Assembly: GCF_004005865.1 (NCBI RefSeq)
Contig: NZ_SACN01000003.1
Coordinates: 62,001 to 126,000 of the forward strand
DNA: 64,000 nt
Source of the DNA: Sphingomonas crocodyli
GTDB taxonomy: Bacteria; Pseudomonadota; Alphaproteobacteria; Sphingomonadales; Sphingomonadaceae
Reading direction: 5' to 3'
A program made the position numbers and the translations under genes. This document shows positions 8,133 to 16,664 of this stretch, piece by piece; position 1 is the first letter of the stretch, and every line of letters starts with the position of its first letter. The notes below the pieces were generated by a model that saw only the letters and a list, made by a program, of their open reading frames with translations, had not been told where the DNA came from and searched no databases.

Positions 8133-9494
8133 ATGTTTCACGATGTCCATCTGGTCCGTCAGGGCGCGACGGGCGCGTTTCAGGCGCCGGCTCCCCTGCC
8201 CGACCTGCGCTTTGAGAAGCGTCTTGGTTTCGGAGTCGTTATCGGGACGATCTGCGCCCTTCTGGTCTGGGCAAGTCTGGCCCGGCTCGACGCGGCAATC
8301 GCAATGATCGGCCAAATCAAGGTCGCCGGTGACCGTCAATCGGTTCAGACGCTGTCTGGCGGAAACATCGCATCGATCGCGGTTGTTGATGGCCAGAAAG
8401 TCGCCAAGGGGCAGCTTCTCCTAACCTTGTCAGGCGATGCAGCGGCGGCTCAGGAGCGGTCGCTCGCGACGCGTGTTATCGCGGCTTACGCACAAATAGC
8501 CAGGCTCGAAGCGGAACTTGGCGGCCGTGAAATCACGACCCCGCGCGAATTGGAGATATTGACTGGAGCAGATGCCAAAGAGGCTGAGCAGGCAATGTCG
8601 CTTGCCAGAAGCGAGCTTCAGGCGGCACGTGCGACCGATCAAACGCGTGCTGCGCTCCTTAGTCAGCAGGTCGCTCAGATCAACGAACAGGTTGTTGGGC
8701 GCGCGCGCAGGAAAGAGACAACGCAACGTCAAATCGAATTGAGCCGCAAGGAACTGGGCGGTATCGAGGCCCTTGCCGCCAAAGGCTATGCTACGCAAAC
8801 GCGCGTTGTCGGTCTGCAACGCGCTGTTGCGGCCCTTCAGGGGGACGCCGCCTCGCAGGAAGCAGAGATTGCCGGGCTGCAGAGCAACAAGGGGTCGGCC
8901 AGGCTTCAATTGCTACAGTGGCGCCGCGATGCTGATCAGCAGCGGACGATCGATTTGCGGGCGGCGCGTACCGAGCTTCAGACGCTGCTACCGCAATGGA
9001 GTTCGGCTCGCGATGTCGTCGCGCGCAGCCGGATTGTGGCGCCCGTCGCGGGAACCGTGATGAATCTGCACGTCCGGGCCGCCGGTCAGGTCGCCGCCCC
9101 TGGTGAGACCCTGCTCGAGGTCGTTCCGCAGGATCGCTCGTTGACCATCGAGGCCAAGACGGGCGTTGAAGAGATCAACGATTTGCACGAGGGCGCCAAG
9201 GCGACCGTCGAGATCGTCGGCCTGCATGGACGCACCGGGAAGTTGGTCGAGGGCAAGATCGAGGCGATTTCGCCTGATAGCAGCGTCGACGAGCGCAGTG
9301 GCCGGTCTTTTTTCAAAGTTCAGATCCGCGTTCCCGCATCGGAGCTTGCTCGCGTCCAGCGCGATGCTCGACTGACGCAAGGCATCCGTCCGGGCAGCAC
9401 CGCAATCGTCCACGTCAATCTGTATAAACGAACCGCGCTGCAATATTGGCTCGAACCGCTGTTTCAGGCCTTCTCGCCCGGTATCCGTCCCTGA
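8133..9494 (+). CDS. HlyD-family type I secretion periplasmic adaptor
   Basis: The 453-residue membrane fusion protein has one N-terminal helix (LGFGVVIGTICALLVWASLA, residues about 30-50) and a lipoyl half-motif (GNIASIAVVDGQKVAKGQLL). A long coiled-coil hairpin spans residues 110-285, followed by the second lipoyl half (SRIVAPVAGTVMNLHV) and a beta-barrel end. It bridges the inner-membrane ABC exporter to a TolC porin. The start ATG 8133 is chosen because the GGAG overlapping the previous stop codon is six bases away; a TTG at 8130 would be only three bases away. It is clearly co-transcribed with the transporter. No TolC gene is in the window. Confidence 0.92.
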   Translation: MFHDVHLVRQGATGAFQAPAPLPDLRFEKRLGFGVVIGTICALLVWASLARLDAAIAMIGQIKVAGDRQSVQTLSGGNIASIAVVDGQKVAKGQLLLTLSGDAAAAQERSLATRVIAAYAQIARLEAELGGREITTPRELEILTGADAKEAEQAMSLARSELQAARATDQTRAALLSQQVAQINEQVVGRARRKETTQRQIELSRKELGGIEALAAKGYATQTRVVGLQRAVAALQGDAASQEAEIAGLQSNKGSARLQLLQWRRDADQQRTIDLRAARTELQTLLPQWSSARDVVARSRIVAPVAGTVMNLHVRAAGQVAAPGETLLEVVPQDRSLTIEAKTGVEEINDLHEGAKATVEIVGLHGRTGKLVEGKIEAISPDSSVDERSGRSFFKVQIRVPASELARVQRDARLTQGIRPGSTAIVHVNLYKRTALQYWLEPLFQAFSPGIRP

Positions 9495-9508
9495 AAACGC
9501 CCGGGCCT

Positions 9509-9547
9509 CGCCGTTCTCGCCTGACTGCTAGTCGAGCGGGAACGGCG
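9509..9547. terminator. Hairpin between convergent genes (possible bidirectional terminator)
   Basis: CGCCGTTCTCGC (9509-9520) pairs with GCGGGAACGGCG (9536-9547) with one mismatch. The hairpin lies between the stop of the HlyD gene and the end of manC, and its right arm lies inside the last codons of manC. There is no U-run on either side, so termination is inferred from position only. Confidence 0.4.
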
Positions 9548-10616
9548 TATCGAGGACAATGTGCGCTCGGTTCTTGAGCTGCTCGACGACGCGCTTGACC
9601 TCCTGGCTCTTGCCGCGTGGCAGGATCATAACCGCATCCCGAGTTGCCACCACGATAAGGTCGCGAACGCCAACTGTCGTTACGACCACGCCCTCGCCTC
9701 TGATGAGGCAGTGAGCTGTATCGAGCGCGACAACATCGCCGCTGATCACGTTGCCATCCTGATCGCCTGGCGCCAAACCATGCAGAGCGTCCCAGCTGCC
9801 AACATCAGACCAACCCATCTCGACCGGAACGACCGCAACGCGGTCATCCTTCTCCATGATGGCATAGTCGATCGATTCCGCCGGTGAAGACAGGAAGGTT
9901 TCCCGGTCTGGCGCAATGATGGCACCATCACGCGATGCCCGCGCCATAGACTCGTGCGCTACTCTGGCAATCTCTGGTGCATGGCGGGACAATGCAGCCA
10001 GATAGGCGTCCGCGCGGAAGAGGAAGATTCCGCCATTCCAGCTGTAATTGCCCTCATCCATATAGGCCTGAGCGCGCGCGCGGTCGGGCTTTTCCACAAA
10101 AGCCGCGACGCGGTGCGTTCCGGCTGAAATCTCCTCGCCACGCTGGATATAGCCATAGCCGGTTTCGGGAGCGTCGGGTGCGATACCGAAGGTTACCAGC
10201 CAACCGTCATCGACAAGCGGCAGAGCTCGCTCGATCGCAGCGTGAAATGCAGCCACGTCACGGATGACATGGTCGCTTGGCATGACCAGAAGAGCCGCGT
10301 CGGCTCTTGCCTCAATCGCGGCAAGCGCAATAGCCGGGGCAGTGTTGCGACCGGCCGGTTCCGTGATGATCGCCAGGGGCTGATGACCGATTGCGCTCAA
10401 CTGGCGTTCGATGTCGCCGGCGTGGTCAGTGTTCGTTACGACGAGTGGTTTTCCGAACAGGCCACCTTCGACACAGCGACCTGCAGTCATCTGTAACATC
10501 GTCTCGACGCCCGTCAGCGCAAGCAACTGTTTGGGACGTTTGGAGCGGGATAACGGCCATAAACGTGTGCCGGAGCCGCCCGAAAGGATGACCGGCGTTA
10601 TCAGGGTGGTGGAAAT
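9528..10616 (-). CDS. manC: Mannose-1-phosphate guanylyltransferase (ManC), probable AUU start
   Basis: This enzyme makes GDP-mannose from GTP and mannose-1-phosphate. The signature VILSGGSGTRLWPLSRSKRP lies near residues 9-28, then LLVMPSDHVI, ETGYGYIQRGE, FVEKPDRARA and YSWNGGIFLFRAD. The C-terminus ends at PRGKSQEVKRVVEQLK, so this is the short form without a fused isomerase; a separate manA is nearby. The frame containing the nucleotide-binding loop has no ATG, GTG or TTG between the upstream in-frame TAG and the loop. The best start is ATT at 10614-10616, placed seven bases after GGAG (10624-10627), giving 362 residues, normal for the family. A TTG at 10526 would cut off the catalytic loop. 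A substitution or sequence error at the start codon is the alternative explanation. Confidence 0.9.
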   Translation of the reverse strand: MSTTLITPVILSGGSGTRLWPLSRSKRPKQLLALTGVETMLQMTAGRCVEGGLFGKPLVVTNTDHAGDIERQLSAIGHQPLAIITEPAGRNTAPAIALAAIEARADAALLVMPSDHVIRDVAAFHAAIERALPLVDDGWLVTFGIAPDAPETGYGYIQRGEEISAGTHRVAAFVEKPDRARAQAYMDEGNYSWNGGIFLFRADAYLAALSRHAPEIARVAHESMARASRDGAIIAPDRETFLSSPAESIDYAIMEKDDRVAVVPVEMGWSDVGSWDALHGLAPGDQDGNVISGDVVALDTAHCLIRGEGVVVTTVGVRDLIVVATRDAVMILPRGKSQEVKRVVEQLKNRAHIVLDTPFPLD

Positions 10617-10627
10617 GGTGAATCTCC
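10614..10627 (-). promoter_or_regulatory. GGAG ribosome site with AUU initiation codon of manC
   Basis: On the minus strand GGAG (10627-10624) is followed by a seven-base spacer and ATT (10616-10614). This is ideal spacing and the only well-placed start for the frame that encodes the complete GGSGTRLWP loop. A nearby ATG at 10627-10629 belongs to another frame that does not encode the protein. AUU starts are known for infC and pcnB, where they allow IF3-dependent control; such control here is inference. Confidence 0.55.
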
Positions 10628-10995
10628 ATCTGTCGCGACGCTATCCCTGTATAAAAGGGAATCCGTGCTTCGCTATCGCAGAATGAAGTCGGGCCGATGA
10701 AAAATCCCGCGATTGCGCGCTTGTATCGCGCACTCGATGTCTCGACGCGCGCAACTGCGAGAAGGAACTCGCGATATTGGGCCTTGGCCGATTGCGCAGT
10801 CCCGAGAACGGTGCCGGCGGCGGCGGCTGGTCAATTATAGAAAAGATGTGAGCTGGGTTATGCGGCGTGCATCGCAAATGGCCGCTCGGCGCAGCATTCC
10901 CGTATAACGACGGCTCAGTCTGTCACGAAAGATTGAGCCACAAATCACAATCGTGGGCTAGGGAGTTTAATGAGAAAAGCCGGGATGCTGTTCCC

Positions 10996-11022
10996 GCGCC
11001 AGTCTTGTCGGTAGACTGGCGC
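10996..11022 (-). terminator. Perfect 10-bp hairpin downstream of small membrane protein gene
   Basis: GCGCCAGTCT (10996-11005) and AGACTGGCGC (11013-11022) pair perfectly around a seven-base loop, 37 bases after the stop codon of the minus-strand gene at 11059. There is no U-run, so it may be a weak terminator or an mRNA-stabilising structure. The remaining 400 bases between manC and this hairpin show no supported gene. Confidence 0.45.
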
Positions 11023-11058
11023 ACACGCGACGCACGCGCCGCAGTGCTACAAAATTAA

Positions 11059-11304
11059 TTACAGGATCCCGACCGCCCGAAAGATGAGGGCCCACATAGC
11101 CGTGGGGATAGTGACCAGCAAAGCGACCCGGACGACCCGCGGATATTTTTGAACCGTGGGCTCGATATCCAGCGTCGGCAGGATGCGGCCCTGAAGTTCT
11201 CGTGCCGGAGACGGCATCGCGCGGTCGTCGGCGCCGGCGAGGCGGGGCATAACACGAACATTTTGCTCTTCGGTCAGCATCGATCGCAACTTTGGAAAAG
11301 CCAT
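11059..11304 (-). CDS. Small single-pass membrane protein, function unknown
   Basis: The 81-residue product has a soluble N-terminal part (FPKLRSMLTEEQNVRVMPRL) and one strongly hydrophobic C-terminal helix, VVRVALLVTIPTAMWALIFR. Two in-frame ATGs lie three bases apart. The AAGGGAG site touches the first (11310) and is six bases from the second (11304), so the second is chosen. The family was not recognised. Its place between manA and manC, on the same strand, suggests a link with the EPS cluster but does not reveal a job. A perfect hairpin follows the stop codon. Confidence 0.6.
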   Translation of the reverse strand: MAFPKLRSMLTEEQNVRVMPRLAGADDRAMPSPARELQGRILPTLDIEPTVQKYPRVVRVALLVTIPTAMWALIFRAVGIL

Positions 11305-11702
11305 GGTCATCTCCCTTGGCTTGACCTTCCTCTATTACTCTAAACGAATCCTTAACATCCGCGTTCCCATCGGAAAAATACAGTATCGCGCGCGCGAACG
11401 TTTGCGAGCGGCGGAGCCGTTAACCGTATGTCGTCGCCAGGCGGCCAGTCGATTGTCGGGCAACAGCGAAAGTAACGCGTCGATATCCTCGCTCGATGAG
11501 GACCATCGACTCAAGATAATACGTTTCCGCGCAACGCGTTTATCAGTCTCAGAGGTCATCACGGGCGACGAGGACCAGCAGTTTGGTACAAAGTCTGTCG
11601 CTCTGTCTGGCCACAACTTTCAAGACTGGCTTTTTGGGGGCGCTGGCAGCCTGATATCGCGAGCCCCTGCCCGCTTGCAGTTGTGTTCGCGATTTGAAGA
11701 GA
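11305..11702. other. Intergenic stretch between manA and the small membrane protein
   Basis: Neither strand of these 398 bases offers a convincing gene. It should carry the promoter of the small membrane protein gene and the end of the manA transcript. No hairpin with a U-run was found. Confidence 0.5.
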
Positions 11703-12551
11703 TCAATCGGCGTGCGTGATCAGCTCGGTGCTGGGAGCGGTACCCGAATAAGCCACGTAGATGAGGCAATGGTCGGAGAGATGGATGATGGCCCCCTTTT
11801 CTACTATGACAGCATCGCCAAGGCAGACGGTCGAATTGTCGACCTCAAGCTCACCCTCGACTGGAATCAGCCAAATTGGCCTGGCAATATCGTGAAGTCG
11901 CCAGCGACCGCCAAGCTCCCAACGTTCGAGAACGAATGCCCCGTTTTCAGCCAGGATCATCCGGCCGTCGCTCACCGAACGGGCCTCACTGACCGGCTCG
12001 AAAGGACCGAAGTTGGAGACTGCGATTGCGTCGTCCAAATGGAGTTCGCGATCGCTGCCATAGTCGTAGAAGCGGTAGGTCAGATCGAGGTTTTGCTGGA
12101 TCTCGATAATCCTCAGCCCCGCGCCAATCGCGTGCACGGTGCCGGCCTTGGAATAAATGACGTCCCCGGCGCGAACCGGCTTCCAGTCCAGCATATGCTC
12201 GATCGAGCCATCAAGCGCAGCGCGACGAACCTCCTCAGCCGAATGCCGCTGCTTGAAGCCCAATGCGATCGTCGCCGTTGCGTCCGCGGACAACACGATC
12301 CAGGCCTCGTCCTTGCCGCGTGGATAACCCCGCTCCTGAGCCTGCGCGTCATCGGGGTGCACCTGAACCGAGAGCCGCTCGCTCGTGAAGAGGAATTTAA
12401 CGAGTAGTTCGCGTGAGGCATCAGCCGGATCGTCGTACCAAATTTCTCCGACCTGAGGCTCGTGAGCCGCCTGATCTTTGAACAGCGGCGACAGATCGCG
12501 ACGACCCCACGGCTTTACTACCTGATGCCTCGCGAGCGTGGTGACGGTCAC
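11703..12551 (-). CDS. manA: Class I mannose-6-phosphate isomerase (copy 1)
   Basis: This zinc-dependent isomerase interconverts fructose-6-phosphate and mannose-6-phosphate. Visible features are KPWGRRDLSPLF at the start, the metal-binding block LSVQVHPDDAQAQERG (Gln and His ligands), GKDEAWIVL (Glu ligand), and KAGTVHAIGAGL with IIEIQQNLDLTYRFYDYG (second His and active-site region). At about 282 residues it is the compact bacterial type. The start is uncertain: GTG 12551 after a G-rich stretch is chosen, TTG 12563 is possible. A second copy at 29604-30452 shares most of these motifs almost word for word. Supplies mannose phosphate for the PMM-like enzyme and ManC. Confidence 0.9.
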   Translation of the reverse strand: MTVTTLARHQVVKPWGRRDLSPLFKDQAAHEPQVGEIWYDDPADASRELLVKFLFTSERLSVQVHPDDAQAQERGYPRGKDEAWIVLSADATATIALGFKQRHSAEEVRRAALDGSIEHMLDWKPVRAGDVIYSKAGTVHAIGAGLRIIEIQQNLDLTYRFYDYGSDRELHLDDAIAVSNFGPFEPVSEARSVSDGRMILAENGAFVLERWELGGRWRLHDIARPIWLIPVEGELEVDNSTVCLGDAVIVEKGAIIHLSDHCLIYVAYSGTAPSTELITHAD

Positions 12552-12747
12552 ATCATCCCCCAATTCAGAAACGAGCTTTCAAATCTCCAATAAGCGAGAA
12601 GGTGCGCAAACGGGAATATTTTATCGCAGTGCAGCATGACCGGTCCGGGCGACGACGGTCATTTGACCAAATGCGTCCACGTGCGCATAAGATGAAGCAT
12701 ACGGAAAAGCCCGTTGGAAGTCGTCCGGGCATCACGAAACGGAGAGA

Positions 12748-13062
12748 ATGATGATGTCTTGGCTCCTGGCCGCCTCTATGGCAGCGCCATCCGGTGCAGG
12801 GGAACCCGCGAAGATTGACGTTCCGGCTTATGGTGGGGGCATAGCCTGCCGACAGGCGTTCCTCGACGAATATAAGGAAAAGTCCATGGTCTGGTCCTTG
12901 GGGTTCTGGAGCGGCATGAACATCGCGCGAGGCGAGACGGCAGGCAATGGTCTCGATGCTCTGGGTGTGCGCGATAAAGTGAAGGCTGTCTGCACAGCCC
13001 AGCCCACACTGCCGTTGATCAGCGCCGTCATTCTGGCGCGGAAGACAACGCTGGGCCGCTGA
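12748..13062 (+). CDS. Small secreted protein, HdeA/Rap1a-like pattern
   Basis: The 104-residue frame begins with a short signal peptide (MMMSWLLAASMAAPSGAG), followed by a small domain with two cysteines: ACRQAFLDEY and VKAVCTAQP. FWSGMNIARGE lies in between, a layout reminiscent of small periplasmic HdeA/Rap1a-type proteins. Three tandem ATGs lie at the start after a GGAGAG, so the exact first codon is open. It is divergent from manA and convergent with the TyrA-family gene. The function is not known; the family link is tentative. Confidence 0.55.
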   Translation: MMMSWLLAASMAAPSGAGEPAKIDVPAYGGGIACRQAFLDEYKEKSMVWSLGFWSGMNIARGETAGNGLDALGVRDKVKAVCTAQPTLPLISAVILARKTTLGR

Positions 13063-13085
13063 CAACCGGTCGCATCGCGGAACGC

Positions 13086-13994
13086 CTAATGTCGGCGACC
13101 AAAATCGGCCGCGGCATCATCCTGTCCCTGCTCGATGATCGAGCGGCGAATGGATCTGGTGCGCGAGAATAAGTCGAAAAGTTTGGTGCCATCGCCCCAG
13201 CGTATCGCGCGCTGCAAAGCCGTGAGGTCCTCGGTGAACCGCTGCAGCATCTCCAGGACCGCGTCCCTGTTGCTCAGAAAAATATCCCGCCACATCGTTG
13301 GGTCGGAGGCGGCTATGCGGGTGAAATCTCGAAATCCACCGGCGGAAAACTTGATCACTTCGCCCCGTGTGACCTGCTCCATATCTGCGGCTGTGCCAAC
13401 GATGGTGTAGGCGATCAGGTGCGGTAGGTGACTTGTGACTGCGAGCACCAGGTCATGATGTTCCGCAGCCATGATTTCGACATTCGCGCCGAGGCCGCGC
13501 CAGAACTGCGACATCTTGTCGACGATGTCGCTATCGGTTCCCTCGGGCGGAGTGAGAATGCACCATCGCCCTTGAAAAAGGCTCGAAAAGCCGGCATCCG
13601 GTCCGCTGTTCTCGGTGCCGGCCACGGGGTGAGCGGGCACGATATGAACCCCGGGCAGCGCTTCGCGCAATATCGCAGCGACGCTGGCTTTCGAGGATCC
13701 GACATCGCTGACAATGGCATTCGCGGCGAGGTCGGTTTTGAAAGAGTCGGCCACTGAAGCCATGGCCCCGATCGGTACGCACAGGATAACGAGCTCGCTC
13801 CCGCGAACGGCGGTGCCCGCTCGTTCCGCGACATCGTCGACAAGACTTAGTTCTGCGGCTCGCGCTCGAACTGTTGCGCTAGCATCATATCCGGACAGCC
13901 GAACGTCGGGCATGTGCAGCCTGATCGCGCGCGCAATCGATGATCCGATCAGGCCCAGCCCGATAATTGTGACGGAAGAGAATAGTGGTATCAC
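13086..13994 (-). CDS. Prephenate/arogenate (cyclohexadienyl) dehydrogenase, TyrA family
   Basis: An NAD(P)-binding Rossmann motif opens the protein (VTIIGLGLIGSSIARAIR), then VILCVPIGAM, SDVGSSKASV, the substrate region HPVAGTENSGPDAGF and TSHLPHLIAY. The C-terminal helical dimer domain has GGFRDFTRIAASDPTMWRDI. These are the hallmarks of TyrA/TyrC enzymes that oxidatively decarboxylate prephenate or arogenate in tyrosine synthesis. The frame is open to 14042, but GTG 13994, five bases after GAGG, starts just before the Rossmann strand and is preferred (302 residues). It is a housekeeping gene set inside the EPS cluster; nothing ties it functionally to the neighbours. Confidence 0.9.
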   Translation of the reverse strand: MIPLFSSVTIIGLGLIGSSIARAIRLHMPDVRLSGYDASATVRARAAELSLVDDVAERAGTAVRGSELVILCVPIGAMASVADSFKTDLAANAIVSDVGSSKASVAAILREALPGVHIVPAHPVAGTENSGPDAGFSSLFQGRWCILTPPEGTDSDIVDKMSQFWRGLGANVEIMAAEHHDLVLAVTSHLPHLIAYTIVGTAADMEQVTRGEVIKFSAGGFRDFTRIAASDPTMWRDIFLSNRDAVLEMLQRFTEDLTALQRAIRWGDGTKLFDLFSRTRSIRRSIIEQGQDDAAADFGRRH

Positions 13995-14116
13995 GTCACC
14001 CTCAAAACTTGTTGCGGTGACGACTATATCAGGTGCGCGCAAGCAACGTCAGGCGCGTGATGAGGCCACCAAAGATATATTTGGGAGGGAGTGCTTCGCG
14101 ACCCAACCCGATCGCG

Positions 14117-15592
14117 CTAGCGTTTCCGACGCGCAATGAATGACTGAACGAGCACCTGCAATTCTCGCTCAGGTCCATCAGGCGAACCCGCGATACGCCA
14201 GAACAATGTGATGCTCAGCGCGTAAAGCGAAATACCGAGGATGACGAGTGATGTCAGGGTTGGAAAAGCCCCAATGCCTGCAGAACGCAACCAGCTGTGA
14301 CACACAAAGAGGCCAGCAACCATAACTGCCACCGCGCCCAGCGTGCGGATTTGGTTCTTTAATTGCGTGAGGGCTGACAGACCGATCATACGATTGATAA
14401 GGCGAAAATTGAGCCCCGCACCGATGATGGCAGTTGCGAGCCGCGCCACGCCGAGGCCGATAAGGCCGTAGGTCAGCAATCCCGCAACGGTGATGGGTAG
14501 CCGGATCAGGAACGCGATCAGGTCGCGGCGAAACAGCATCCTTGTTTCACTGTGGGCCAGCGCCAGGCCCTGTAGCGGGACCGTGAGTGCCGCGACGGCC
14601 TGAACGACGCACAGGATTTGCAGGACGGGCACCGCGCCCAGCCATTTATCCCCCATTGTCAGTCGAACGAATGGCTCCGCCACCAGCGCGAATCCGACAG
14701 CAACGGGAAAAGCAATAAGCGCGATGGTCGACTGAGCGAGCGCAAACCCGCGGCGAACTTTAGACGGGTCATTCTTGATTTTGGCGAAGCCTGGAAACAA
14801 GGTCTGAGCAAGTGGCTGAATGGACTCCCGAGTGGGAATCGCTGCGACGTTATCGGCAACCGTATAGAGGCCTAGCTGAGCCTTGGGCAGAAAATAGCCA
14901 ACGATGAGTTGGTCGGAGCGCCAGGCGAGCATCGTGATGCCACGGCTTAACGACAACCAGATTGAGAACCTGAAAAGATGTCCGAGCCCCAGAAAGCGGA
15001 GCTTCGGGATGAACGGTGAAATGACATAGGAAAGCACCGCGGCCGCGGTTACGCCCGCCATAGGTCCGATCACCAGGGCCCAATATGTTTTGAGTTCCAG
15101 CGCCAGCGCTATCGATACGACAAACGCCACAATCCGCTGGGTTGTCTCGACATAGAAGGCCGGCTTGAACGACAGCTGTTTCGACTTCAGCGCTAGCAGG
15201 GGACTGTTCATCCCGCTGATCGCGCCCGTCACCCCTGTCGCGATCAATACGGGTACAAGGCGAAGGTCGCCGTAGAATTTCGCCAGCGGCTCAGCACAGG
15301 CGAAGAATATCAGGAAGACGCCGAGCGAACGCAGAAGGCTGAGCGTCCAGACAGACCGCACGTGGTCAATTTCGACCTCGTCCTGAACCACCAGTGCTGA
15401 GGTCAGCGATAGTTCGGTTACCGCCATCGCGATTGCTAACGTGGCTGTGGCGATGGCGACAATACCGAAGTCGCTCGGGGTCAAAAGGCGCGCGAGGACG
15501 ATCGTTGATATAGCGGCGATTACGGACGTGATACCGCGACCCGCTACGGTCCAAAGCGCCCCGCTGAGCAGACGCGACTTAATTCCTGTCAT
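14117..15592 (-). CDS. Wzx-type polysaccharide flippase (MOP superfamily)
   Basis: The 491-residue integral membrane protein has about 12-14 hydrophobic helices. The opening LLSGALWTVAGRGITSVIAAI and LLTPSDFGIVAIATA are typical of the polysaccharide synthase/exporter family (PF13440-like). The helix pair SDQLIVGYFLPKAQLGLYTV is the conserved centre of the family. It would flip the lipid-linked repeat unit of the EPS across the inner membrane before polymerisation by the Wzy-type protein at 24193. GT2 and pyruvyl transferase genes precede it on the same strand, with a 118-base gap, so the three probably share a transcript. Confidence 0.9.
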   Translation of the reverse strand: MTGIKSRLLSGALWTVAGRGITSVIAAISTIVLARLLTPSDFGIVAIATATLAIAMAVTELSLTSALVVQDEVEIDHVRSVWTLSLLRSLGVFLIFFACAEPLAKFYGDLRLVPVLIATGVTGAISGMNSPLLALKSKQLSFKPAFYVETTQRIVAFVVSIALALELKTYWALVIGPMAGVTAAAVLSYVISPFIPKLRFLGLGHLFRFSIWLSLSRGITMLAWRSDQLIVGYFLPKAQLGLYTVADNVAAIPTRESIQPLAQTLFPGFAKIKNDPSKVRRGFALAQSTIALIAFPVAVGFALVAEPFVRLTMGDKWLGAVPVLQILCVVQAVAALTVPLQGLALAHSETRMLFRRDLIAFLIRLPITVAGLLTYGLIGLGVARLATAIIGAGLNFRLINRMIGLSALTQLKNQIRTLGAVAVMVAGLFVCHSWLRSAGIGAFPTLTSLVILGISLYALSITLFWRIAGSPDGPERELQVLVQSFIARRKR

Positions 15593-15710
15593 TTAAAGCC
15601 TCGATGCGGCTGAAGGCGAAGAGTATCGATATCTCAAGGGAACACCGCCGGGCGCGGCACTGACGGTCCGGCATCGATCGACCCCCTTAACTTTAGTCTG
15701 GATGACGCCA

Positions 15711-16664
15711 TTATCCCCTAGCGCGACGTCCTAAGCCGGTCTTAACAAATCTCGCCATTGCCGCCAGGGTGATCAGACGCAGGCGCCAATGCGGCTTTGA
15801 TGCCCACAGGCGTGGGCTAAGATTGAAAAGATCTTTGATTTGCTGACCTCGCAAATCGAGTGCCTTCTGCCAGTCAACACCTTGATATCTGCGCCAGATG
15901 CGCAACCGGATATAGGCTTCAAGCGTCTCAGAAGATATTTCGGGAAGTCCAGCTGCACGGCGTGCGTCAATCTCAGCCAGCGCCGCGCTCCGCTCCTGGA
16001 GCTCAAGGTGCCTGATGGAGATCGCGCCTTCGTGGCGTCGATAGATAAGCACGATCTTATCTGGATTGTCGACCGACCCGAAGGGCGCCAATCGGATGAA
16101 TAGGTCGTAATCTTCGGCGTGGGGAAACTTGTCGCTGTACCCGCCGATCGAACGCAAAGCTTCCCGCCGAACCGTTATGAGCGGATGCAATGAAACGGCG
16201 ATACGGGGGGGGAAAATACCCAAATCAGTTCTTTTGTGGCGTCCCCCCGAACTAATGCCACCACGGCTACCATCAGGCCGAATGGAGGAGGCCAAGCCCC
16301 CAACAAGCACGCAGCCCGGATGGGTATCCAGATAAGACGCCTGAAACTCGAACCTGTCCGGTTGAGCAATATCATCCGCGTCCATTCTCGCCACATATTG
16401 GCCACGGCATACAGAGAGGCCAGCATTTAAAGCAGCGACGATGCCTCCATTCGGCTGCGTCAAAATCTTAACACGGTCATCACGGCCGGCGTATTTCTCA
16501 AGAATGGCTGCAGTACCGTCAGTACTGCCGTCATTCACAATGATAAGTTCAAAATCACGGAAAGATTGGGATAGGATGGAGTCGATTGCTTCGGCGAGAA
16601 ACGTCTCCCCGTTGTACACAGGGATCAGGCAGGAAATTTTTGGGGCATCTAAGCTGCTAGTCAC
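15711..16664 (-). CDS. Family 2 glycosyltransferase
   Basis: The 317-residue protein is a GT-A fold inverting transferase. It starts with ISCLIPVYNGETFLAEAIDS, followed by DFELIIVNDGSTDGTAAIL, the GGIVAALNAGLSV helix and the metal-binding VARMDADDIAQPDRF near residue 95. The acceptor region contains PHAEDYDLFIRLAPFG. It acts at the cytoplasmic face, adding a sugar to the growing lipid-linked EPS unit; donor and acceptor are unknown. Its start overlaps the end of the pyruvyl transferase gene by eight bases, which implies translational coupling. Confidence 0.93.
   Translation of the reverse strand: MTSSLDAPKISCLIPVYNGETFLAEAIDSILSQSFRDFELIIVNDGSTDGTAAILEKYAGRDDRVKILTQPNGGIVAALNAGLSVCRGQYVARMDADDIAQPDRFEFQASYLDTHPGCVLVGGLASSIRPDGSRGGISSGGRHKRTDLGIFPPRIAVSLHPLITVRREALRSIGGYSDKFPHAEDYDLFIRLAPFGSVDNPDKIVLIYRRHEGAISIRHLELQERSAALAEIDARRAAGLPEISSETLEAYIRLRIWRRYQGVDWQKALDLRGQQIKDLFNLSPRLWASKPHWRLRLITLAAMARFVKTGLGRRARG

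Noticed and set aside
10426-10629. ATG-initiated frame overlapping the start of manC
   Set aside because: It uses the nearby ATG 10627-10629 but encodes His/Pro-rich sequence, not the nucleotide-binding loop; the real gene is in the neighbouring frame.
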